Shown piece by piece: positions 9,712-19,366 of a stretch of 60,393 bases of DNA. The DNA is taken from assembly GCA_024998645.1 (NCBI GenBank), contig JACOEJ010000009.1, positions 1-60,393 on the forward strand. The letters run 5' to 3'. Within the stretch, counting starts at the first letter, position 1; each line of letters opens with the position of its first letter. The DNA comes from Nitrospira sp. (GTDB lineage Bacteria; Nitrospirota; Nitrospiria; Nitrospirales; Nitrospiraceae). The notes under the pieces were generated by a model that was not told the origin of the DNA, did no database searches, and worked only from the letters and a program-made list of their open reading frames with translations. Position numbers and translations under genes: made by a program.

Positions 9712-9943
9712 CCCCCTTGGACAGTTCAGCGATCAAAGTGGGGCTGATTGCCTCACCCTTTAGCCGCCTGCCATTTCCACTTCCCCACACCGGTCAGAAT
9801 CTGCCCTAATTTTTGCCACTTCCACCGTTCTCTGCGATCGATCCACCTCAGACCTACTTGCCGCGCCGCCCGTCCCCCTCACATAATGCGCTAGGTCCGC
9901 ATGCGTCCGCACTCCCTGGCCCTGACAAAACCGACAGGATGTC

Positions 9944-11023
9944 ATGACCCCTCAGCCGCAGATGCTTCACATTCTTATCATTGGGGTCAGCCTTGCGCTC
10001 TTTGGCCTCGATCTTCTACTGCCGTTGGGCGTCGCGAACGCCGTGCTCTACGCAGGCGTGGTATTTCTTGCCGCACTCAGTCCATCACTCCGGCTTCCCG
10101 TACTGACCGCCGCAGGATGCTCGCTTCTCACCATTATCGGCGCCTGGTTCGGCCCATCAATTCCCGGCGTTCCCCTCTGGGTGGCCCTGTCGAACCGGAC
10201 ACTCAGCCTGGTCACGATCTGGGCGCCGATCCTGTTCCTTGCCCAACGCCGACAGACGGAAACGCTGCTCCGGCGCGTCAATGAATCATTGGAAACCCGG
10301 GTGCAGATCCGTACGGCTGAAATTGCGGCGAAAGAACTGGCGCTGCGCCAGACTCAGGAGGAACTGCGCGCCCTGACCAGCCGCCTGCTGACCGTGCAGG
10401 ACGAAGAGCGGCGGCGTATTGCGCACGACTTACATGACGACATCAATCAGCGGTTAGCGATGCTGGCTCTCGGTCTTCGGACGCTGGAACAGCCCGAACA
10501 GGCTCTGCCTGAATCGGTTCGGGCCACCCTGGCTCAAAGCCAGCAGGACATCCTCCTTCTCTCAGAAGACGTCCGACGCATGGCCTATCGCTTTCATCCC
10601 TCGATCCTTGATGACCTTGGTCTGGACGCCGCGCTCAAGCGCTTGCTCGATGATTTTACCCATCGAACAAGAATCAAAACATTGCTCGTCAATCCTCCAT
10701 GCAGCACATCGCCGTCCAAAGCGATTGCCACAACCGTCTACCGAATCGTCCAGGAATGCCTCTCGAACATCACCCGTCACGCCAAGGCGACGCGCGTGGA
10801 AGTGGAACTGTTCAGCAGCGAGCGTGAATTGGACCTCACTGTCCGAGACAACGGCGTCGGGTTCGAGATCGATGCCGCCCAACACGAACGACAGGGCCTC
10901 GGCCTCTTCAACTTACGTGAGCGGGCACTGGCCTTTTGCGGAACGTCTCGCGTACAGTCTCAGCCAGGGCACGGCACGGAGATCCACGTGCAACTCCCGT
11001 TGTCCGAGCCCCCCTCCCCATGA
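9944..11023 (+). CDS. NarX/DesK-type membrane sensor histidine kinase (HisKA_3 + HATPase_c)
   Basis: Several N-terminal TM segments; DEERRRIAHDLHDDINQRLAML and DNGVGF...GLGLFNLRERA. Confidence 0.9.
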   Translation: MTPQPQMLHILIIGVSLALFGLDLLLPLGVANAVLYAGVVFLAALSPSLRLPVLTAAGCSLLTIIGAWFGPSIPGVPLWVALSNRTLSLVTIWAPILFLAQRRQTETLLRRVNESLETRVQIRTAEIAAKELALRQTQEELRALTSRLLTVQDEERRRIAHDLHDDINQRLAMLALGLRTLEQPEQALPESVRATLAQSQQDILLLSEDVRRMAYRFHPSILDDLGLDAALKRLLDDFTHRTRIKTLLVNPPCSTSPSKAIATTVYRIVQECLSNITRHAKATRVEVELFSSERELDLTVRDNGVGFEIDAAQHERQGLGLFNLRERALAFCGTSRVQSQPGHGTEIHVQLPLSEPPSP

Positions 11024-11655
11024 AGAAACCGACTGTCATTCTCGCCGACGACCACACCCTGGTACTCGAAGGCTTTCGTCGCCTGCTCGAAACTCACTGC
11101 GAACTCCTGGCGACTGTCGGAGATGGACAAGCGCTCCTGCAGGCGGTGGCCCAGCATCGTCCCGATATCGTCATCCTGGACATTTCTATGCCCGTGATGA
11201 ACGGCATTGAAGCGGCGCGCGCGCTGAAATCCAAGTACCCTGCACTGAAGCTGGTGTTTGTGACGATGCATGCGGATCCCGCGTACATTCGCGCGGCCTT
11301 TCAGGCCGGGGCGTCCGGCTATATCCTCAAGCAGTCTCTGGGCGACGAGTTACCCCAGGCCCTTCACACCGTCCTGCAGGGACAGATCTACGTGACCCCG
11401 CTGATCGCCAAAGATGTGGTCGATGGGATGCTGCACAGCGACACACGGCCGCTCGTTGAACTCACCGCTCGACAACAGGAAGTCCTCCAGCTCATTGTTG
11501 ATGGGCTTTCAGCGAAAGATATCGCCGCGAAACTGAGCATCTCGCATCGAACCGTCGAGTTTCACAAAGCCCAGCTGATGCAACAACTGGATCTCCATAG
11601 CACCGTTGAACTGATTAAATTTGCCCTGACGAACGGGCTGGTTCGCCTGACGTAG
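11020..11655 (+). CDS. NarL/LuxR-family response regulator
   Basis: MKKPTVILADDHTLVLEGF...DIVILDISMP...LTARQQEVLQLIVDGLSAKDIAAKLSISHRTVEFHKAQ; ATGA overlap with kinase stop. Confidence 0.92.
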   Translation: MKKPTVILADDHTLVLEGFRRLLETHCELLATVGDGQALLQAVAQHRPDIVILDISMPVMNGIEAARALKSKYPALKLVFVTMHADPAYIRAAFQAGASGYILKQSLGDELPQALHTVLQGQIYVTPLIAKDVVDGMLHSDTRPLVELTARQQEVLQLIVDGLSAKDIAAKLSISHRTVEFHKAQLMQQLDLHSTVELIKFALTNGLVRLT

Positions 11656-11781
11656 CCGATATCGCTACACCAGCCTCGGGTAATTCCCCCCGATCCCCTC
11701 GTAGTCTTACTGGTGCCTTTCCCCTATTTCCCCTCTATAGTTCGTTCCCTATTTCAGATCGAAACCGAGGGAGCCGGGATC

Positions 11782-12198
11782 GTGACACCAACCACTCGCC
11801 CCGCCATTATCATCGGGGACTCATCACGCGCCATGTTGGCGCTCACGGAAACCATGGTGGATAGCGACTTCGACGTGGTGGCCAGTGTGATGGACGGCGA
11901 ATCACTTGTGCTGGCTGCACAACACTACCAGCCGGCCCTGGCCCTCCTGGACTTCACACCCTCATTCGGAGACGCCTTAGCCACGAGCCGGCAGCTCTCC
12001 CAGGAACTCCCGACAACCAAGATCGTCTTCTTTTCAACCCACGACGACGCCGCCTATGCAGCGGCGGCTTTTGAGGCGGGGGCCTCCGGCTTTCTCGTCA
12101 AACAACGGACCAGTGACCTGACAAGCCTTCTGACACGAATCCTGCGCGGCGAACGGATTCAGCACCCTGCAACACTCCCAACCCTTTCACGTCAGTAG
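11782..12198 (+). CDS. Stand-alone, divergent response-regulator receiver domain
   Basis: PAIIIGDSSRAML...LALLDFTP...KIVFFSTHDDAAY...AGASGFLVK; no output domain; GTG start with GAGGGAG upstream (longer ORF starts at 11713). Confidence 0.7.
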   Translation: MTPTTRPAIIIGDSSRAMLALTETMVDSDFDVVASVMDGESLVLAAQHYQPALALLDFTPSFGDALATSRQLSQELPTTKIVFFSTHDDAAYAAAAFEAGASGFLVKQRTSDLTSLLTRILRGERIQHPATLPTLSRQ

Positions 12199-12233
12199 TG
12201 GCCACGATCCCGGAGAGAGCGAGCAAACCCATC

Positions 12234-12449
12234 ATGCCTGAGACCACCACTCGAATTATCCCCATGTGCGAACTCTGCCGACGAGTCTATGACCACAGTA
12301 CGGACTCTGACCACACGAGCGTCTGGACCCAGCTCCAGGCCTACGTGACTCGACACCGCCTCCACGCCAAACAGGTGGTGTTTTCTCCGTCCTATTGCAC
12401 CGACTGCCAAAACGGCTACGCTCTCGCGACAACCTACGGACGACACTAG
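12234..12449 (+). CDS. Small zinc-ribbon-like protein
   Basis: MPETTTRIIPMCELCRRVYD...YCTDCQNGY; two CxxC motifs. Confidence 0.5.
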   Translation: MPETTTRIIPMCELCRRVYDHSTDSDHTSVWTQLQAYVTRHRLHAKQVVFSPSYCTDCQNGYALATTYGRH

Positions 12450-12522
12450 ATCTCAATCTCGGCGTCCAGCACGATCCCCCGCGTTTTTTCCTTCCTCCTA
12501 CCGGTTGTGCGATAATGCGGGC

Positions 12523-14346
12523 ATGCTTTGGAAACGTTGGCTGGTCGGCGATCCGCTGAAGACTGCACAAGCAGCGCACGAACGGCTCTCGAAAACTCTC
12601 GCACTGGCCGTCTTTTCATCGGACGCCCTCTCGTCCGTAGCTTATGCGACCGAAGAGATTCTCCTCGTCTTAGTGCCGGCGAGCATCGCCCTGGCCCATC
12701 TTTCCATCCCCATCAGTTTCATGATCGTGCTCCTGCTCGCCATCCTGACGCTGTCGTACTCACAGATCATCTTCGAGTATCCCGGAGGCGGAGGGGCCTA
12801 TATCGTCTCAAAATCCAATCTGGGCGAGTGGCCCGGATTGACTGCAGCCGCTTCGCTCATGATCGATTACGTCCTGACCGTCGCCGTCAGCGTGGCGGCA
12901 GGCATCGCGGCTATCACCTCGGCATTCCCCAGTCTGTTCCCCCATCGTACAGCGCTAGGCATCTTTGCCATTGCGGTTGTCCTGCTGGTGAATCTTCGCG
13001 GTGTGCGGGAGTCTGGAAAGTTCTTTGCAGTTCCCACGTATCTGTTTATTGGAACACTCCTGCTCATGCTGGGCATGGGCGGGGCCCGACTCCTTTCTGG
13101 GCACCTCGCACCGGTGACACCTCCGGACCTTGCCGGCCAAGCAGCCATGGAATCGTTGTCGATTTTCCTGCTTCTTCGCGCCTTCTCTTCCGGATGTACA
13201 GCGCTCACCGGAGTCGAAGTGATTTCCAACGGCGTCTCAGCCTTCCGTGCTCCAGAGCCGAAGAATGCCGCCATCACAATGGTCACAATGGCCGTCGTAC
13301 TAGGTACGCTGTTCATGGGAATCAGCACATTGGCCTATCACCTCGGCGTCATCCCGAAAGAAGACGAGACCGTGATCTCGCAGGTGGCTCGCGCCATCTT
13401 CGGCGAAGGCGGCTTCTACTATTTAGTTCAAGCCACCACGATGATGATTTTAATTCTGGCCGCAAACAGCGCCTTTGCAGGATTTCCCCGTCTCGCCTCG
13501 TTGCTCGCACGCGACAGCTTCATGCCACACCAAATGGCCGTGATGGGCGACCGCCTGGTCTTTTCAAATGGGGTCATCATCCTCGGCGTCCTCTCCTGCC
13601 TTTTAATTGCCCTGTTTCAAGGCGACACCCACGCCTTGATTCCGCTATACGCCGTCGGCGTGTTCCTCTCCTTTACTCTGTCACAAGCCGGGATGGTCCG
13701 ACGCTGGCTCATCAAGCGGGGGCCCCATTGGAAAATGAAGCTCACCATCAATGGCGTCGGCGCCGTCACCACCGCCATCGCCACGCTCATCATTGCCAGC
13801 ACCAAGTTCTCGCATGGCGCCTGGATCGTGATCGTGCTGATCCCACTCTTCATCTTGATGTTCCGCGGCATTCGCTCGCACTACAAAGCCGTGTCCGAAC
13901 AGATCACCCTAGACCGCCGGGGAGCCCGGCCACCCATGCCGCGGCGCAATATCGTGGTCCTGCCAATTAGCGGCGTGAACCGTGCCGTCGTACGCGCCGT
14001 CGACTATGCGCGCAGCCGTCCAGGAGAAGTACGTGCCGTGCTCGTCGACCTCGACCCCGAAGAAACCGCCAAGATCGAAATCCAGTGGGCCCAATGGGGC
14101 TGCGGCGTGCATCTCATTGCCCTCCCCTCACCGTACCGCTCCGTTCTTGGATCTCTGCTCGACTACATTGAGGAAATACTGCAAAAGGAACCGGATACCT
14201 GGGTTACTGTCGTGATCCCTGAAATTCTTCCGGCTCGCTGGTGGCAGAACATCCTGCACAATCAGCGTGCCTTGATGCTCAAGGCGGCGCTGCTGTTTAA
14301 GGATCGCGTCGTCCTGACGGATGTACCCTTCCACCTCACGAGGTAA
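12523..14346 (+). CDS. APC-family amino acid permease
   Basis: MLWKRWLVGDPLKTAQAAHERLSKTLALAVFSSDALSSVAYATEEIL, ~12 TM segments, C-terminal cytosolic domain. Confidence 0.9.
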   Translation: MLWKRWLVGDPLKTAQAAHERLSKTLALAVFSSDALSSVAYATEEILLVLVPASIALAHLSIPISFMIVLLLAILTLSYSQIIFEYPGGGGAYIVSKSNLGEWPGLTAAASLMIDYVLTVAVSVAAGIAAITSAFPSLFPHRTALGIFAIAVVLLVNLRGVRESGKFFAVPTYLFIGTLLLMLGMGGARLLSGHLAPVTPPDLAGQAAMESLSIFLLLRAFSSGCTALTGVEVISNGVSAFRAPEPKNAAITMVTMAVVLGTLFMGISTLAYHLGVIPKEDETVISQVARAIFGEGGFYYLVQATTMMILILAANSAFAGFPRLASLLARDSFMPHQMAVMGDRLVFSNGVIILGVLSCLLIALFQGDTHALIPLYAVGVFLSFTLSQAGMVRRWLIKRGPHWKMKLTINGVGAVTTAIATLIIASTKFSHGAWIVIVLIPLFILMFRGIRSHYKAVSEQITLDRRGARPPMPRRNIVVLPISGVNRAVVRAVDYARSRPGEVRAVLVDLDPEETAKIEIQWAQWGCGVHLIALPSPYRSVLGSLLDYIEEILQKEPDTWVTVVIPEILPARWWQNILHNQRALMLKAALLFKDRVVLTDVPFHLTR

Positions 14347-14348
14347 CT

Positions 14349-15473
14349 GTGCGGCATGAGACGTTAGACGTGAAACGTGAAACGTGGTTTCGGAGCGCGT
14401 GCCTCTGTACACTGGCTATTGCCAGCCTGTTTTCAGCAGAACCAACCTTTGCATTTAAGATTGTGACTCCAGCAGACGGCTCCACGCTGAAATCCGGGCA
14501 GACTGTCACAGCCCGTGTCGATCTCGGCGCGGATAGCGGCATCGTCAAGGTACGCTACTACTGGTACGGAGAACTGGCCGAGACTCTTGTGCAGCAAGAC
14601 GACTCTGACGCGTCGATCATGCCCCAGCAAGACAAGCTGAGCAACGATCGCTTTTCCCAAAAGGACAGTATCTCCGGCGCCCCGGTGGTCGCAGTCGCCG
14701 CCCTCTCTTCCAGTTCGGACCAAACACCGCCATTCGGCGGCACCCTGAAGATCCCGAAAGAAGCGATCGGACCGATGCGCCTCTTAGCCGTTGCCGAAAT
14801 TTCACGCGGACGCTTGGGCACCCGCACAGTGTTCGACGAAGTCATTGTGAAGGTCGAGCCGGATACGGCTCTGCAGACGATCGATTTCGAGACGGACAAG
14901 CCGCTGCAACTGGGACGCACGGGGCAGTCATCGGCGTTCGGCCATGTCGATTCGATGGGCAAGGTGTTCGAGCTCCCCGTCGTCGGCGAGTTCGTCGACG
15001 GGGTCGTACGGCCGCTCGCCTCACCGGCCAGCGGCACAAGCTACCAGAGTTCCAACCCCGCCGTTATCAAGGTCCTGAGCGGTGGGATGCTGCAAATCGT
15101 CGGCAACGGCAAGACAATTCTGACCGTATCCAATCGTGGCAGGCAGGCGTCGCTCGACATCCATGTGACCGTGAATGATGAGCCCAACGAACCACCGGTC
15201 GCTGATGCAGGCAAGAACAAAACAGTGAAGGCTGGAACGAAGGTGAAGCTGAGCGGGTTGAACAGCCGCGATGCGGAGGGGGAAGCACTCTACTATTCGT
15301 GGAGCCAGGTCCGCGGCAGCAAAGTGCCTCTCCTGGATGTGAACGGCCCCGAAGCCTCCTTCCAAGCCCCGCACGTCTCCGAGCCGCGAACCTATCGGTT
15401 CAAACTACGCGTGACAGATAAGAAAGGCGCAGACAGCCTGCCGGCGTTTGTCGATGTGACTGTGGAACCGTAG
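14349..15473 (+). CDS. Secreted PKD/Ig-like domain protein
   Basis: Signal peptide; PPVADAGKNKTVKAGTKVKLSGLNSRDAEGEALYYSWSQVRG (PKD-like) at the C-terminus. Confidence 0.75.
   Translation: MRHETLDVKRETWFRSACLCTLAIASLFSAEPTFAFKIVTPADGSTLKSGQTVTARVDLGADSGIVKVRYYWYGELAETLVQQDDSDASIMPQQDKLSNDRFSQKDSISGAPVVAVAALSSSSDQTPPFGGTLKIPKEAIGPMRLLAVAEISRGRLGTRTVFDEVIVKVEPDTALQTIDFETDKPLQLGRTGQSSAFGHVDSMGKVFELPVVGEFVDGVVRPLASPASGTSYQSSNPAVIKVLSGGMLQIVGNGKTILTVSNRGRQASLDIHVTVNDEPNEPPVADAGKNKTVKAGTKVKLSGLNSRDAEGEALYYSWSQVRGSKVPLLDVNGPEASFQAPHVSEPRTYRFKLRVTDKKGADSLPAFVDVTVEP
14358..14385. repeat. Degenerate 7-bp tandem repeat (GAGACGT TAGACGT GAAACGT GAAACGT)
   Basis: Four consecutive heptamers at the permease/PKD gene junction. 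Confidence 0.7.
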
Positions 15474-15495
15474 CGACGCCCGTACTTTCTCCCAC

Positions 15496-17061
15496 CTAGA
15501 CCCTGCTCAATTGTACCGGTCCGAAGGCTTGGCGGGCCTGCTGAAGCTCCTTGATGTGGCGTCGGAGGGCGGGGCCGAACGTGGAACGCAGGACGGCTTC
15601 CCTGTGGCGGATGATGCGCGCTTCGGCATTCCCGATCCGTTCTTCCAGTTGCCTCACTAAACGTGCGCCGGAGCCGGTCAACCACTTCAGATGCCCGCCG
15701 GCATATTCCAGATCCTGAATCGAGTAGCGGACGGATTCGATCTCTTCAAGACAGCGGAAGCGCGCCCGCATGAGATCGCGCCGCGTCAACCCGGAGGCTT
15801 TCCACTGCTTCATTCCCTGCTTCGTCTCGGCCCATGACGACAACCGCTCGAACAGCAGCGCCCCCATCGTGAAGGTAAAGGTCGCATGCAGAATCCCGCG
15901 CAACGGGCGCAGGCTCCGGCGCCAGGGCGAATAAAAGATCTGCTGATTATGATCGCCGTGATACATGACGTGCTTGCGCAGTAGCAGATTCAAGTGATGG
16001 TGGCTGTTCTCGTGAATCAGATCGTCGATAAGATCGAGATTGTCCCGGTCGAAACAATTGATGAAGGAGAGGCCGGGACGATGGCGGTAGCTGAAACTGA
16101 CGACGCCCTTGGCGTTAAGCGGAATAAGTCGAGAGGTCAACAGCGCCAGGACCTCATGCCCTTCAGGCCATGCCGTATGAATCGTTTCCCAGGCCCGCCG
16201 GATACGGGCTGCCTGCTTCGGGTCTGTCGGAACCACCTTCTTCGGCTGACGGTCTTTGCCATACGCTAGGGTGGATCCGACGGTCACTGCGCCATAAGAA
16301 GTACACAGGACTTCGGCGGTCGGACGCACCGCCCAATGCCATTGAGCCTGCCCGCCGACAACGGACCAGACTGGGGCAAGCCGTCGTCCGACTTTCAACG
16401 CAATCCCTGTCTCATCGACACGAAAGACCGCACGGCCCTTTGCGCGCGTCAGGACACGCTTCAAAGAAGGCGGCGCTTCGCATTGATCCCCCGCGACTCC
16501 GAGAGGCACGGCACCGGCCTCTTCCGCCTTTTCAAAGTTCTGTGCCAGACTGCCCGGCACGTTCCACTGCAGCACCTTACGCGTGCGACACCAGGCGGTC
16601 GCGGCGGCTGGATCGAGCCACAGTGCCTCTTGCGCAATATCTTGAGCCAATCGTTTGCAGAGACGCGCGAGCCGACCTTCCAGACCGCTGACCTGCGGCT
16701 TCCCCTTGGGAAACAGCTCGTCGAGATAACTGTTTTCGAAAAACTTTTCCTGACACTCGGCAAACAGTTGCTCGGCAAACTCCCGGCGGTCTGACTCTGT
16801 CCGCCACTGCTGCCAAATGTCCAGAAAGTACACAAAGTCGTTCAGCAACTCGATCCATCCGACGACTTTCCAATTGGACAAGTCCTCGGCTTTCAAGCTG
16901 CGACTGAGGAATTGCACAGAGTCTGTCGGAAACGCGAGCTGTGATGCCAACTCAGCGTAATCATCCTGCAATTCCCGGCAGAGATCCTGGAGCAGCCGCC
17001 GCATGGACAATCGAAGCTCAAGATTCAGGGCGATCAGCGATGGAGAATCGAATAGCAGCAC
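15496..17061 (-). CDS. HEXXH-motif putative peptide modification (alpha-KG-HExxH type) protein
   Basis: DDLIHENSHHHLNLLL...IFYSPWRRSLRPLRGILHATFTF matches the family signature as remembered; GTG start at 17061 with GGGAGG upstream preferred over the longer ORF to 17202. Confidence 0.65.
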   Translation of the reverse strand: MLLFDSPSLIALNLELRLSMRRLLQDLCRELQDDYAELASQLAFPTDSVQFLSRSLKAEDLSNWKVVGWIELLNDFVYFLDIWQQWRTESDRREFAEQLFAECQEKFFENSYLDELFPKGKPQVSGLEGRLARLCKRLAQDIAQEALWLDPAAATAWCRTRKVLQWNVPGSLAQNFEKAEEAGAVPLGVAGDQCEAPPSLKRVLTRAKGRAVFRVDETGIALKVGRRLAPVWSVVGGQAQWHWAVRPTAEVLCTSYGAVTVGSTLAYGKDRQPKKVVPTDPKQAARIRRAWETIHTAWPEGHEVLALLTSRLIPLNAKGVVSFSYRHRPGLSFINCFDRDNLDLIDDLIHENSHHHLNLLLRKHVMYHGDHNQQIFYSPWRRSLRPLRGILHATFTFTMGALLFERLSSWAETKQGMKQWKASGLTRRDLMRARFRCLEEIESVRYSIQDLEYAGGHLKWLTGSGARLVRQLEERIGNAEARIIRHREAVLRSTFGPALRRHIKELQQARQAFGPVQLSRV

Positions 17062-17236
17062 CTGCGCCTCCCTTACCAGCCATTTTAAAATGAGGGAGAC
17101 TGTAACGTAGGAAGGACAGGGCTGCAAGGAGGAACCGAGGCAAGAAGCGTCAGAAACGGCAGGGAGAAAATCCCATGAGGGCGTTCGAACAGCGATCAAC
17201 ACAACCAGACTGCAGTGAAAACCCTACGCCACCCGA

Positions 17237-17464
17237 TCAGGCCGTGGCTTTCAGCTGTCCGGCAAACTCCGGCACCAGCACGCCCGGCTTCAGTAGCCGC
17301 AGGGCTCCGGATTTCTGAATCATGCGATGACGCAGAATCAACGGATCCACAATATTGCCGCAAGACACACAGCGCATGCCGCGCATCCACATGGGTACGC
17401 AGCTTTCCTGCAAATCGACCAGATTGTCGACCACCATGAGACCTTCGCATCTTGTGCACTTCAT
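17237..17464 (-). CDS. Small double-CxxC zinc-ribbon protein
   Basis: MKCTRCEGLMVVDNLVDLQE...MRCVSCGNIV; GGAGG five nt before ATG 17464. Confidence 0.65.
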   Translation of the reverse strand: MKCTRCEGLMVVDNLVDLQESCVPMWMRGMRCVSCGNIVDPLILRHRMIQKSGALRLLKPGVLVPEFAGQLKATA

Positions 17465-17750
17465 AGCATCCTCCACATCACAGATGACGTATGCTGTTTC
17501 GCAGATCCCGCACAGCCGCTATACAGAGCCTAGCAGCTTGCTGAAATTCTGCCTGCCCGTGAATAAAGCAAGCAGGATGCCAGCCAGTGCATTTCCCTAC
17601 CCTTGCGGGTTTTTGCGTCGAATCGTAGAGTGTGCGCAGTCGAAAAACGGCTGCCTTGGAGGAAATGTGACCGAATTGGCCCCATGCGACATAAATGGAG
17701 AAAGACCGGTGCCGCCCCTCAACTCTACGGCAGAGTGACTCAGACAAACA

Positions 17751-19196
17751 ATGGCACTGACAGCGACAGAAATTACCCAGGTGGTTGCGGAAGTGGCTCC
17801 GGCTCTGATAGGAGGCTGGATCCAAAAAGCCTATCAACCAAGATCACGAACGGTGGTGTTGGAAATTCGAACGCCCGGACACACCCATCGCCTGCTGCTC
17901 TCAGCCTATCCCGCATCGACTCGTATTCATCTGATCACCCGTGCGTTGCAGAATCCGCCGAGCCCGCCGGCTTTTTGCCAATACCTCCGGGCGCATCTCC
18001 ACGGCGCACGGGTTGATGACCTTCGTCAAGAAGGTCGGGACCGTATCGTGGCCCTGTCGCTCACGACCAAAGCCGGTCCCCACCGCCTCATTGCAGAACT
18101 GACCGGCAACCGCGCCAATCTTCTGGTGCTTGATGCTGAACAACGGCTGTTGAGAGATCTGAATCGTTCGACCGACATGTATGGCAAACCCTACCAACCG
18201 CCGGTTCTTTCAGCCGGCACCGGACCACGGGAGCGGAACGCCCGTTTCGCAGCCGATGCGCGCGAGCCTTTCGGTTTGTCCGCCGCAATTGAATCCTACT
18301 ATGACGAGAAAGAATCGACGGACAGCACGGCCGCCCTCCGGGACGCCCGCGCACACCAAGTCAGGAAAACGATTAAGAAACAGGGGCGGCGTGTGGAGGC
18401 CTGGCGGAGCGATCTCGCTAAAGCGGAGAAGTATCGCAACTATGCCCGTTACGGGGAATTATTGAAGGCCAACCTGGGCACGATCAAGAAAGGGCTGGAG
18501 TCGATCGTCGTCGTTGACTATTTTGACGAGACCTTACCGGAAATCACGATTCCGCTCGATCCGACGAAATCTGCGCAGGGCAATATGGACGACTATTTTC
18601 GGAAACAGCGGAAACACGCTACGGCTGAGCGCGAACTGGCCCCTCGAATTGCACAGGGAGAAGCCGAAATCGACGCGCTACGCCGGGAATTGCAGTCCAT
18701 TGAACAAGGAATCTGGCAGCCGGTCCCGGTTCGGCCGTCAGCCAATGCGCCCACCCGGCGACAGGATCGATCGACATCGAACGAACGACCGGACGAACGA
18801 CGCGGCCCGTTCCGCCGCTTCACATCCTCGGACGGACTCCCGATCTTCGTGGGACGGAATGCACGTGAGAATGACGAACTGACATTTGGGCTCGCCAAGA
18901 GCGACGACCTCTGGCTCCATGCCCGCGGCACACCGGGCTCACATGTCGTGGTGCGCCTGGAAAAAGGCAGCGACCCGCCACCGGAAACCATCCGGGACGC
19001 CGCTACACTGGCGTTACTCTATAGCGATCTCAAGAAAAGCGGCAAAGGCGAGGTGATCTATACGCGGCGCAAGTGGGTCAAGAAAGCAAAGGGTCAGGCG
19101 CCCGGCGCCGTGACGGTGACCCAAGATAAGTCCCTCCATGTCAGTCTGGATAAGAAACGACTGGATGCCCTCAAGGCCCGCTCAGCCCAGGAGTAA
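17751..19196 (+). CDS. rqcH: NFACT-family ribosome quality control protein (RqcH-like; formerly fibronectin-binding)
   Basis: N-terminal NFACT-N pattern and C-terminal FVGRNARENDELTFGLAKSDDLWLHARGTPGSHVVVR. Confidence 0.88.
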   Translation: MALTATEITQVVAEVAPALIGGWIQKAYQPRSRTVVLEIRTPGHTHRLLLSAYPASTRIHLITRALQNPPSPPAFCQYLRAHLHGARVDDLRQEGRDRIVALSLTTKAGPHRLIAELTGNRANLLVLDAEQRLLRDLNRSTDMYGKPYQPPVLSAGTGPRERNARFAADAREPFGLSAAIESYYDEKESTDSTAALRDARAHQVRKTIKKQGRRVEAWRSDLAKAEKYRNYARYGELLKANLGTIKKGLESIVVVDYFDETLPEITIPLDPTKSAQGNMDDYFRKQRKHATAERELAPRIAQGEAEIDALRRELQSIEQGIWQPVPVRPSANAPTRRQDRSTSNERPDERRGPFRRFTSSDGLPIFVGRNARENDELTFGLAKSDDLWLHARGTPGSHVVVRLEKGSDPPPETIRDAATLALLYSDLKKSGKGEVIYTRRKWVKKAKGQAPGAVTVTQDKSLHVSLDKKRLDALKARSAQE

Positions 19197-19366
19197 TCGC
19201 TCTTACCTCGCCGTGGCTTTCCTAATATTCTCCCCCCATTGAATCCCCTTCTGCTTCATCAGTGCTTTCCCCCTATATCACTCCGTTCTGTCCACATCAA
19301 AAGCACATTTTTACTGGCGCTCTTCGAGGGTCAAGAATAGGCTGAAGTCATCCGATATAGTAGCTG

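Noticed and set aside
12528-13970. 480-aa ORF in another frame of the APC permease
   Set aside because: Arg/Ser/His-rich frame-shifted reading of the permease gene; no coherent domain.
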